In this document: positions 1 through 5,352 of the stretch, piece by piece
How positions within the stretch are numbered: the first letter of the stretch is position 1
Layout: the number at the start of each line of letters is the position of its first letter
Origin: Pseudomonadota bacterium
Lineage (GTDB): Bacteria; Pseudomonadota; Alphaproteobacteria; Rhizobiales; Tepidamorphaceae
Length of the DNA stretch: 5,469 nt
Assembly: GCA_023435545.1 (NCBI GenBank)
Contig: JAEYRQ010000541.1
Span: 1-5,469 of the forward strand
Reading direction: 5' to 3'
Made by a program: the position numbers and the translations under genes
Notes under the pieces: generated by a model
The model's input: the letters and a program-made list of their open reading frames with translations, nothing else
Told to the model about the DNA's origin: nothing
The model's database searches: none

Positions 1-1
1 C

Positions 2-799
2 TATCTCGTCTCGGCGGGTGCATTCGAGCGCCACGACCACGACTGCCTGAGAAAGCTGCTGCCTGCCGACGGCAGCGTGACGATGACCCCGGCGACGACG
101 GCATACGGCGTGCTGGTGATCGCCGGACCGAAGTCCCGAGAGGTGCTGCAGAGGCTCACCGACACCGACCTCTCCAATCCCGCCTTCCCGTGGCTGACCG
201 GCAAGCCGCTGTCGATCGGCCGGACGGGCGTCCACGCCCTCAGGGTCAATTTCGTCGGCGAGCTCGGCTGGGAGCTGCATCACCCGATCGAGATGCAGGA
301 TACGATCTTCGACCAGGTGATGGAGGCCGGCCGCGAGTTCGGCATCCGCCCGTTCGGCATCCGGGCGATGGATTCGCTCAGGCTCGAGAAGTCCTACCGG
401 CTGATCCCGCGTGAACTGTCGATCGAGTATTCGGCCTTCGAGTCCGGGCTCGACCGGTTCGTGCACCCGAACAAGGGCGACTTCATCGGCCGCGACGCGC
501 TGGTGGCTTGGCAGCAGCGGGGCTTTGCCAACCGCTTCGTGACGATGGAGGTGCACGGCATCACCGACGTCGATGCGCGAGGCTCCGAGCCGATCCTGAA
601 GGACGGCGAACTGGTCGGCCGCGCCACCTCCGGCGGCTACGGCTGGCGCTTGAGCAAGTCGCTGGCATTGGCGATGGTCCGCCCCGACCTCGGCGAGATC
701 GGCTCCGAACTCCAGATCCGCATCCTCGGCGAGGACTACCGCGCCACGGTGATCGAGGAGTCGCCGTTCGATCCGGAGAACGAGAGGCTGAGGGGGTAG
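2..799 (+). CDS. Dimethylglycine/sarcosine dehydrogenase-like protein, C-terminal part (5' truncated by window edge)
   Basis: The reading frame is open from base 2 to the TAG at 797-799, giving 265 residues; the start and the expected N-terminal FAD domain lie outside the window. What is visible matches the GcvT-like (aminomethyltransferase fold) half of dimethylglycine and sarcosine dehydrogenases. Landmarks, counted from the first visible residue, are YLVSAGAFERHD at 1-12, GVLVIAGPKSREVL around 36-49, the glycine-cleavage-T-type NFVGELGWELHHP at 83-95, RAMDSLRLEKSYR at 121-133, KGDFIGRDAL at 158-167, the C-terminal barrel motif GRATSGGYGW at 206-215, and the family-typical ending SPFDPENERLRG. 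In this family the FAD domain oxidises an N-methyl group and this folate-binding half captures it as methylene-tetrahydrofolate. The linkage to soxB and a GbdR-like regulator supports a role in glycine betaine or dimethylglycine breakdown. Whether the substrate is dimethylglycine, sarcosine or another methylated amine cannot be decided from this half. The last base of its stop codon is also the first base of the downstream operator palindrome. Confidence 0.87.
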   Translation, partial: YLVSAGAFERHDHDCLRKLLPADGSVTMTPATTAYGVLVIAGPKSREVLQRLTDTDLSNPAFPWLTGKPLSIGRTGVHALRVNFVGELGWELHHPIEMQDTIFDQVMEAGREFGIRPFGIRAMDSLRLEKSYRLIPRELSIEYSAFESGLDRFVHPNKGDFIGRDALVAWQQRGFANRFVTMEVHGITDVDARGSEPILKDGELVGRATSGGYGWRLSKSLALAMVRPDLGEIGSELQIRILGEDYRATVIEESPFDPENERLRG

Positions 800-825
800 A
801 TTGTATTGCATGATGCAATACAATC
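799..825. promoter_or_regulatory. Perfect 27-bp palindrome, likely operator of the toxin-antitoxin operon
   Basis: The sequence reads GATTGTATTGCAT, then a central G at 812, then ATGCAATACAATC. All 13 base pairs are complementary, and symmetry ends at 798/826. It is markedly A/T-rich against a high-G+C background and starts at the last base of the preceding stop codon, 32 bp before the antitoxin ATG. Ribbon-helix-helix antitoxins are known to bind symmetric operators in front of their own operon and repress it together with the toxin, so autoregulation is the obvious reading. That this protein binds here is inference. It is unlikely to be a rho-independent terminator, because the stem is A/T-rich and no T run follows. 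Confidence 0.85.
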
Positions 826-834
826 ACCTATCAT
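806..834 (+). promoter_or_regulatory. Candidate sigma-70-type promoter for the toxin-antitoxin operon
   Basis: A possible -35 box TTGCAT (806-811, 3 of 6 consensus bases) lies inside the palindrome. It is separated by exactly 17 bp from a possible -10 box TATCAT (829-834, 5 of 6). Transcription would begin near 841, giving a leader of about 16 nt that contains the antitoxin ribosome binding site. An operator covering the -35 region would explain repression by steric block. The -35 match is weak, so the prediction is tentative. Confidence 0.45.
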
Positions 835-856
835 CGAGGCGACGAGGACCACCGCG

Positions 857-1150
857 ATGCCACAGCGCAATACCAAGGCCAATCCGATCTCCATGCGGCT
901 GCCCGACGACGACGTCGCGGTGATCGACCGGGCCGCTGGTCTGACCGGCCGCTCGCGCACTGATTTCATGCGCGAGGCGGCGGTAAAGGCGGCGGAAGCT
1001 GTTATTCTCGACGAGACGCTGCTGCGCATGGGTCCGGAGGCATTCGACCATTTTGCCGCCTCCGTCTCGGCGCCGCCTGCTCCGGTCAAGGAGATGGTCG
1101 ACGTGTTCGCACGCGAAGCGCCCTGGGAGGCAGGCTCCGACCAGCGGTGA
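857..1150 (+). CDS. DUF1778 ribbon-helix-helix antitoxin (TacA/AtaR-like)
   Basis: This 97-residue protein has the layout of DUF1778 antitoxins paired with GNAT toxins. Residues 11-15 (ISMRL) form the DNA-reading beta strand, 17-31 the first helix, and 33-52 (SRTDFMREAAVKAAEAVILD) the second helix, together a ribbon-helix-helix dimerisation and DNA-binding unit. The tail (about 53-97, ending APWEAGSDQR) should wrap the toxin and block its active site. The ATG at 857 is chosen because GAGGA (844-848) sits 8 nt upstream. The same frame is open back to a TTG at 806, but that start lies within the operator palindrome and has no Shine-Dalgarno sequence. The toxin follows in the same frame, with its GTG 6 nt after this gene's TGA. 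Family knowledge predicts that the antitoxin neutralises the toxin and, bound to it, represses the operon through the palindrome at 799-825. Confidence 0.93.
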   Translation: MPQRNTKANPISMRLPDDDVAVIDRAAGLTGRSRTDFMREAAVKAAEAVILDETLLRMGPEAFDHFAASVSAPPAPVKEMVDVFAREAPWEAGSDQR

Positions 1151-1156
1151 TCCGCC

Positions 1157-1663
1157 GTGCATCTGTCGAGCCCAGAGCCGCTGGCGGAAGATCACGACCT
1201 TGCCCCCTTCTCCTGCGGCAAGCCTGCCCTCGACCAATGGCTGATTTCGAGAGCGCTGCCCAATCACCGGCGAGGCTTCACGGTGGTGATCGTCGTGCAC
1301 GAGGAGCGCCGCGTCGTCGGCTACTACGGGCTGGCGCCGACGGCGGTCGTTCCTGTTGGCGTGCCTCGATCGATCCGCACCGGCCAACCCCCGGACCCGA
1401 TACCGTGTCTGCTGCTGGGTCAGCTGGCCACCGATCATCGCTGGGCGGGGCGCGGTGTGGGGACCGGCCTGTTGAAGCACGCGCTCCAGCGCAGTGTCGC
1501 CGGTGCCGCGCTTGTCGGCGGAAGGGCGCTGGTGGTGCGGGCCATCGACGAGGATGCCCGGGAGTTCTGGCTGCGGCGCGGCTTCCTGCCGTCCCGGGAG
1601 GATCCCTTCACGCTGTTCCGCTCGATTGCCGACATCGCCGCGTCTCTCGCATCCGCAACCTAG
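1157..1663 (+). CDS. GNAT family acetyltransferase toxin (TacT/AtaT-like)
   Basis: This 168-residue protein starts at GTG 1157, the only plausible start: the frame is closed by the antitoxin TGA at 1148-1150, and the N-terminus HLSSPEPLAEDHDLAPFSCG matches where this family begins. No clear Shine-Dalgarno sequence precedes it, so translation probably couples to the antitoxin. Family marks include CGKPALDQWL (20-29), VVGYYGLAP (53-61), PIPCLLLGQLATD (81-93), and the acetyl-CoA pyrophosphate-binding motif RGVGTG (99-104) followed by helix LLKHAL. Near the C-terminus come EDAREFWLRRGFLPS (132-146) and PFTLFRSI. Toxins of this type acetylate the amino group of charged tRNAs and stop translation; which tRNA is hit here is unknown. 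The oddity is Trp138 (codon 1568-1570), which sits where TacT/AtaT-type enzymes normally carry the catalytic Tyr of an FY...GF motif. The gene ends 6 bp from the stop of the opposing transporter gene, with no terminator visible between them. Confidence 0.92.
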   Translation: MHLSSPEPLAEDHDLAPFSCGKPALDQWLISRALPNHRRGFTVVIVVHEERRVVGYYGLAPTAVVPVGVPRSIRTGQPPDPIPCLLLGQLATDHRWAGRGVGTGLLKHALQRSVAGAALVGGRALVVRAIDEDAREFWLRRGFLPSREDPFTLFRSIADIAASLASAT

Positions 1664-1669
1664 GAGTCT

Positions 1670-2719
1670 CTAACCCCCCATGCTGCTCTCCGGGATGTTC
1701 CCGTCCTTCGACAGGATCACCGCGAACGGCCGCCAGGCGGGGATGTGCGAGCAGACGATCAGGGCGATGACCATGATCGGCACCGACAGGAACATGCCGA
1801 CGACGCCCCAGACCGAGGCCCAGAAGGTCAGCGACAGGATGATCACCAGCGGGCTGAGGTTGAGCGAGCGGCCCATCAGCGCCGGCTCGATGAAGCTGCC
1901 GATGGTGAACTGCACGGCGCTGACCCCGATCGCGATCACCAGGAACGGCCCGAACGAGTCGAACTGCACCAGCGCCACCAGCGCCGGCAGGATGGTCGCG
2001 ATAACCGAGCCGATGTTCGGGATGAAGTTCAGGAAAAAGGCCAGCAGCGCCCAGGTCTCGGCGAAGTCGAGCCCCATCGGCTTCATCACCAGATAGGCGG
2101 TGCCCGCCGTCAGCGCGCTGGTGAACAGCTTCACCGAAAAATAGCGCTGGATGCTCTCCGAGATCGACAGGATCACCGTCTCGATCCGCTCCGCCCGATC
2201 CGGCTCCGGGAACAGTCGGGTCAGCTTGGCGTGGAACATCGGCCGTTCGACCAGCATGAAACCCATGTAGAGCACGATCAGCGTGATGATCGCGACGATC
2301 GCGCCCGCCGAGCCGACGAAGCCGGCGAGCCGGGCGGTGATGTTGATCTCAGCCACCATGCGCTGCAGGTCGGCCACCACGTCGCGGCCGAAAAGCTCGG
2401 CGGTCTGGTTCAGCATCTCCTGGAAACGGTTGATGTATCGCGGGCTCGCGGCGACCACCGCCTCGACCTGCGACGTCAGGATCGAGGAGATCAGGAACAG
2501 CCCGTAGGCGACGACGGCGAGCCCCACCACCGTCGCCACCGGCCGCGGCACCGACCAGCCGGCAATGCCGATCCGCGTGATCCGCCCGATCAGCGCCGAG
2601 AGCAGGGTGAACATCAGGAGCGCGATGGCGACCGGGATCAGGAACGACCGCCCGACATGCAGCGCCGTCATGATGATCGCGGCTGCCACCAGCCAGAGGA
2701 ACCAGCGCGGTATGCTCAT
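1670..2719 (-). CDS. AI-2E family (UPF0118) transporter
   Basis: This 349-residue polytopic inner-membrane protein belongs to the AI-2E transporter family (PF01594; relatives TqsA, PerM, YdiK). Hydrophobic segments fall at roughly 5-20, 24-47, 60-82, 133-157, 198-214, 221-250, 257-275 and 290-325, with a hydrophilic coiled-coil-like stretch around 84-130 that is typical of the family. Diagnostic motifs are FFLNFIPNIGSVIATILPAL (228-246), SFIEPALMGRSLNLSPL (275-291) and FWASVWGVVGMFLSVPI (299-315). The length is normal. The ATG at 2719 lies 46 nt after the stop of the regulator gene on the same strand, so the two may be co-transcribed; no good Shine-Dalgarno sequence is visible before it. Family members have been linked to autoinducer-2 export and Na+/H+ exchange, but substrates are mostly unknown, and the name should not be read as proof of quorum signalling. 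Its position beside methylated-glycine genes makes a compatible-solute or cation role conceivable, which is inference only. Confidence 0.92.
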   Translation of the reverse strand: MSIPRWFLWLVAAAIIMTALHVGRSFLIPVAIALLMFTLLSALIGRITRIGIAGWSVPRPVATVVGLAVVAYGLFLISSILTSQVEAVVAASPRYINRFQEMLNQTAELFGRDVVADLQRMVAEINITARLAGFVGSAGAIVAIITLIVLYMGFMLVERPMFHAKLTRLFPEPDRAERIETVILSISESIQRYFSVKLFTSALTAGTAYLVMKPMGLDFAETWALLAFFLNFIPNIGSVIATILPALVALVQFDSFGPFLVIAIGVSAVQFTIGSFIEPALMGRSLNLSPLVIILSLTFWASVWGVVGMFLSVPIMVIALIVCSHIPAWRPFAVILSKDGNIPESSMGG

Positions 2720-2765
2720 GCCGGACCGGGCCGAGCGCCGGTCGGAGACGGGACAGCCCCCATCC

Positions 2766-3758
2766 TCACTCTGCCACCTCGCGCTCGCGCCGCTCCATCA
2801 GCGGCGAGCGGCCGTAGAACTCGCGGTAGCACTTGGAGAAATGCGAGGCGGAGACGAAGCCGCAGGCGACCGCGACCTCGACCACCGGCAGGTTCGACTG
2901 GAGCAGGAGGTGCCGGGCCCGGTCGAGCCTGAGTTCGAGATAGTAGCGCGCCGGCGAGCGGCCCATCGTGCGCCGGAACAGCCGCTCGATCTGGCGCCGC
3001 GACAGGCCGGCGAAGCGGGCGAGCTCGACCAGCGTCAGCGGCTCGGCCAGGTTCGCCTCCATCAGCTCGATGATGGTCAGAACCTTGGAATTGTGGATGC
3101 CGAGACGGGCCCTGAGCGGCAGCCGCTGGCGGTCGTGCGGATTGCGCACGCGGTCGGTCAGCGCCTGCTCGCAGACCCGGTTGACCACCGTCTCGCCGAG
3201 GTCCTGATCGATCAGGCTGAGCATCATGTCGAGCGAGGCGGTGCCCCCGGCGCAGGTGTAGATGTTCTTGTCCACCTCGAACAGATCGGCATAGATGTCG
3301 GCCTCCGGGAAGGCTTCGGCGAAGCCCGGCAGGTTCTCCCAGTGGATGGCGCAGCGCTTGCCGTCGAGCAGCCCCGCCTTCGCCAGCACCCAGGCGCCGG
3401 TGCACATCGCCCCGACGGTGACGCCGCCGCGGTTGAGTTGCCTCAGCCAGGAGTACAGAGCCTTGGAGTCGAACTTCTCCACGTGGACGCCGGAGCACAC
3501 GAAGAACATGTCCGGCTTCTCGTCGGCGTGGATGCGCCGCTTCTCGTCCTCCAGCGAGCCGTCGACGGCAACCTGGACGCCGTTGGAGGCAAGGCCCGGC
3601 CCCCCGTCCAGCGTCACCAGCCGCCACTTGTAGAAGGGATAGCCGATCTGCCGGTTGGCGAGCCTCAGCGGCTCGATCGCGGTGGCGAACGCGATCATCG
3701 AGAAGTTCGGCACGAGGAAGAACACGATACGACGCGAACGGGCGACGCTGGCGTCCAT
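2766..3758 (-). CDS. GlxA/GbdR-like transcriptional regulator (DJ-1/PfpI domain plus AraC-type HTH)
   Basis: This is a 330-residue two-domain regulator. Residues about 9-190 form a DJ-1/PfpI (class I glutamine amidotransferase-like) ligand-sensing domain, with NFSMIAFATAIEPLRLANR at 18-36 and the nucleophile-elbow-like VGAMCTGAWVLAKAGLLDG at 115-133 (Cys119), then His139 in CAIHWE. Residues about 225-325 form an AraC-family DNA-binding domain with two helix-turn-helix units: LVELARFAGLSRRQIERLF at 243-261 and VVEVAVACGFVSASHFSKCY at 292-311. Linkage to soxB and a dimethylglycine dehydrogenase-like gene suggests a GbdR-type activator responding to glycine betaine or dimethylglycine; the ligand is inferred, not shown. 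The ATG at 3758 is supported by GGAGAGG (complement of 3765-3771) with a 6-nt spacer. The gene is divergent from soxB across 346 bp and is followed on its own strand by the AI-2E transporter. No truncation or frameshift is seen. Confidence 0.93.
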   Translation of the reverse strand: MDASVARSRRIVFFLVPNFSMIAFATAIEPLRLANRQIGYPFYKWRLVTLDGGPGLASNGVQVAVDGSLEDEKRRIHADEKPDMFFVCSGVHVEKFDSKALYSWLRQLNRGGVTVGAMCTGAWVLAKAGLLDGKRCAIHWENLPGFAEAFPEADIYADLFEVDKNIYTCAGGTASLDMMLSLIDQDLGETVVNRVCEQALTDRVRNPHDRQRLPLRARLGIHNSKVLTIIELMEANLAEPLTLVELARFAGLSRRQIERLFRRTMGRSPARYYLELRLDRARHLLLQSNLPVVEVAVACGFVSASHFSKCYREFYGRSPLMERREREVAE

Positions 3759-3764
3759 GCAAGG

Positions 3765-3771
3765 CCTCTCC
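3765..3771 (-). promoter_or_regulatory. Ribosome binding site of the GbdR-like regulator gene
   Basis: The minus strand reads GGAGAGG here, a strong Shine-Dalgarno match, 6 nt ahead of the ATG at 3758. It fixes that start codon. Confidence 0.8.
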
Positions 3772-3785
3772 GGGACCGCGACGAT

Positions 3786-3805
3786 GCGGCAGGACGTCCG
3801 GCCGC
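3786..3805. promoter_or_regulatory. Imperfect 20-bp dyad, possible operator upstream of the regulator gene
   Basis: The sequence is GCGGCAGGACGTCCGGCCGC. Nine of ten base pairs are symmetric (only 3791/3800 mismatch), and the core GGACGTCC is a perfect palindrome. It lies 27 bp before the ATG of the GbdR-like gene, where a repressor or autoregulator could bind. G/C-rich dyads arise easily in such genomes, and AraC-type proteins usually bind direct repeats rather than palindromes, so the role is uncertain. Confidence 0.3.
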
Positions 3806-3952
3806 CTGATGTCGCAATCAGACCAGTCTTCGCTCCTAGAGGACAATCGGCCCCGACGCAAGGGCGCCATGGTGGCGGCGGTTCCTGTGAGGTCTTGCAG
3901 GCGCAGATATGCCTGTGGCTGTCTGGATCGAACGCGTCCGCTCCACATCTTC

Positions 3953-4060
3953 CTTCGTCATCCCGGCCGGAGCGGAGCGGAGAGCCGGGATCGGAACGTC
4001 GCGGCGCCGGGTGCGTCCCGATCCCGGATAGCCGCTTGCGCGGTTTCCGGGATGACGAAG
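3953..4060. repeat. Composite palindromic (REP/MITE-like) element with four CCGGGAT/ATCCCGG units
   Basis: A 108-bp element is bounded by perfect 14-bp inverted repeats, CTTCGTCATCCCGG (3953-3966) and CCGGGATGACGAAG (4047-4060). Inside lies a perfect 10-bp inverted repeat, CCGGGATCGG (3985-3994) and CCGATCCCGG (4018-4027). Each half can also fold alone: ATCCCGGC (3960-3967) with GCCGGGAT (3984-3991), and ATCCCGGA (4021-4028) with TCCGGGAT (4046-4053). The second half has an extra CCGC/GCGG stem (4032-4035 with 4040-4043). Elements with CGTCATCCCGG ends and CCGGGAT cores are, from general knowledge, common between genes in Hyphomicrobiales genomes; copy number in this genome cannot be checked here. 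It ends 33 nt before the soxB Shine-Dalgarno sequence, so it may lie in the soxB leader RNA. Confidence 0.85.
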
Positions 4061-4093
4061 AATAGGGGCCGGGGGAGCCTGCCTCCCGCCAAA

Positions 4094-4097
4094 GGGG
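4094..4097 (+). promoter_or_regulatory. Ribosome binding site of soxB
   Basis: AAAGGGGAAA at 4091-4100 offers a GGGG core 7 nt before the GTG at 4105. The same kind of AGGGGAAAC stretch recurs right after the soxB stop, ahead of the next possible start. Confidence 0.7.
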
Positions 4098-4104
4098 AAA
4101 CAGG

Positions 4105-5352
4105 GTGCGCTATTCCGTCTATTCGCTGATCCGCGAGGGCCTGAAGGGCCACGCCGGCTGGCCGCGCGCCTGGCGCAATCCCGACCCGAAGCCGGCCTAC
4201 GACGCGGTGGTGATCGGCGGCGGCGGCCACGGGCTGGCCACCGCCTATTACCTCGCCAAGGAGCACGGCATGACGAAGATCGCCGTGATCGAGAAGGGCT
4301 GGATCGGCGGCGGCAATTCCGGGCGCAACACCACCATCATCCGCTCCAACTACCTCTTCGACGAGAGCGCGGCGATCTACAACCACGCGCTGAACCTGTG
4401 GAAGGGGCTCGGCCGCGAGCTCAACTACAACATCATGATGAGCCATCGCGGCGTCCTCAATCTTGCCCATGACGAGCACGAGGGCCGCCAGCTCAAGCGC
4501 CGGGTCGAGGCGAACCGGCTGAACGGCGTCGATTCCGAGTGGCTCGACGCGAAGCAGGTCAAGGACTTCTGCCCGGTCATCAATATCTCTCACGACATCC
4601 GCTATCCCGTGCTCGGCGCGACGCTGCAGCGCTCCGGCGGGACCAACCGCCACGACGCGGTGGTCTGGGGCTATGCGCGCGCCGCCGACGCGATGGGCGT
4701 CGACATTATCCAGCAGTGCGAGGTGACCGGCATCCGCGTCGAGGCCGGCGCCGTGACCGGCGTCGAGACGACGCGCGGCTTCATCCGCACGCCGAAGGTC
4801 GCCTGCGTCACGGCCGGCCACACCTCGGTGATCGCGTCGATGGTCGGGCTGAAGCTGCCGATCCAGAGCCATCCGCTGCAGGCGCTGGTGTCGGAGCCGA
4901 TCAAGCCGCTGGTGCCCTGCGTCATCATGTCGAACGCGGTGCACGTCTATGTCAGCCAGTCCGACAAGGGCGAACTGGTGATTGGCGCGGGGATCGACGC
5001 CTACAACTCCTACACCCAGCGCGGCTCGATGGACATCATCGAGCACCAGATGGCCTCGCTCTGCGAGCTTCTGCCGGTCGTCTCGCGGCTCAAGATGATG
5101 CGCCAGTGGGGCGGCATCGTCGACACCTGCCCGGACGCGAGCCCGATCGTCTCGAAGACGCCGGTGAAGGGCTTCTACATCAACGGCGGCTGGGGCACCG
5201 GCGGCTGGAAGGCGACGCCGGGATCGGGCCACGTCTTCGCCTGGACGGTGGCAAAGGACGACCCGCATCCGATCGCCGCCCCTTTCGCGCTGGAGCGCTT
5301 CTATTCGGGTGCTCTGGTCGCCGAACACGGCGCCGCGGCCGTGGCGCATTGA
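4105..5352 (+). CDS. soxB: Sarcosine oxidase subunit beta (heterotetrameric type)
   Basis: This complete 415-residue flavoprotein subunit is close to the usual SoxB length. The GTG start at 4105 fits the RBS and the family N-terminus ([20 protein letters not shown]). The FAD-binding Rossmann motif [17 protein letters not shown] is at 35-51, with acidic Glu63 in [22 protein letters not shown] (68-84), RGVLNLAH (115-122) and ESTGIDAY-like [14 protein letters not shown] further along are typical of SoxB. His183 (codon 4651-4653) in GGTNRHDAV aligns by spacing with the His that binds FMN covalently in characterised sarcosine oxidases. [15 protein letters not shown] lies near the C-terminus, and the protein ends [22 protein letters not shown]. 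With alpha, gamma and delta subunits the enzyme oxidises sarcosine to glycine and H2O2, passing the methyl carbon to tetrahydrofolate in the cytoplasm. N-methylglutamate dehydrogenase MgdA is a paralogue, but the sequence reads closer to SoxB. It is divergent from a GbdR-like regulator, its likely activator. The partner genes are not in view. Confidence 0.94.
   Translation: MRYSVYSLIREGLKGHAGWPRAWRNPDPKPAYDAVVIGGGGHGLATAYYLAKEHGMTKIAVIEKGWIGGGNSGRNTTIIRSNYLFDESAAIYNHALNLWKGLGRELNYNIMMSHRGVLNLAHDEHEGRQLKRRVEANRLNGVDSEWLDAKQVKDFCPVINISHDIRYPVLGATLQRSGGTNRHDAVVWGYARAADAMGVDIIQQCEVTGIRVEAGAVTGVETTRGFIRTPKVACVTAGHTSVIASMVGLKLPIQSHPLQALVSEPIKPLVPCVIMSNAVHVYVSQSDKGELVIGAGIDAYNSYTQRGSMDIIEHQMASLCELLPVVSRLKMMRQWGGIVDTCPDASPIVSKTPVKGFYINGGWGTGGWKATPGSGHVFAWTVAKDDPHPIAAPFALERFYSGALVAEHGAAAVAH

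Larger units (their letters stand above)
3759..4104. promoter_or_regulatory. Divergent intergenic region between the GbdR-like regulator gene and soxB
   Basis: These 346 bp separate two divergently transcribed genes and must hold both promoters. The part next to the regulator (3759-3952) has no convincing gene. It contains the regulator RBS, an imperfect dyad at 3786-3805, and a short inverted repeat CAGGC-N8-GCCTG at 3898-3915. The part next to soxB (3953-4060) is filled by a composite palindromic repeat, followed by a purine-rich stretch with the soxB RBS. I could not pick -35/-10 boxes with confidence on either strand. Control by the adjacent GbdR-like protein is likely from the arrangement, but its binding site is not identifiable by eye. 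Confidence 0.6.

Noticed and set aside
799..825. The palindrome as a rho-independent terminator of the dehydrogenase-like gene
   Set aside because: The stem is A/T-rich and is followed by CACCTATC rather than a run of T's. Its position fits an operator better.
806..856. Upstream TTG start giving a 114-residue antitoxin
   Set aside because: It begins inside the operator palindrome, has no Shine-Dalgarno sequence and adds residues not expected before the ribbon-helix-helix strand. ATG 857 has GAGGA at 8-nt spacing.
1147..1770. A 207-codon plus-strand frame overlapping the toxin
   Set aside because: It is Arg/Cys/Ala-rich without motifs, and the +1-shifted frame from 1157 carries the full GNAT toxin signature.
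1745..2932. A 395-codon plus-strand open frame over the AI-2E transporter gene
   Set aside because: The translation is a charged Asp/Arg/His/Gln-rich string with no family resemblance, while the opposite strand encodes a complete, motif-bearing transporter.
2565..3948. Long open frames on both strands overlapping the GbdR-like gene (plus 2565-3809, minus 2716-3948)
   Set aside because: Both are compositional shadows. The minus-strand frame at 2766-3758 has two intact domains and a good RBS.
3958..5349. A 463-codon open frame on the minus strand, antisense to soxB
   Set aside because: It is rich in Arg, Ala, Asp and His in low-complexity patterns, as expected when a high-G+C gene is read on its other strand. 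It shows no domain and lies fully over a clear soxB.
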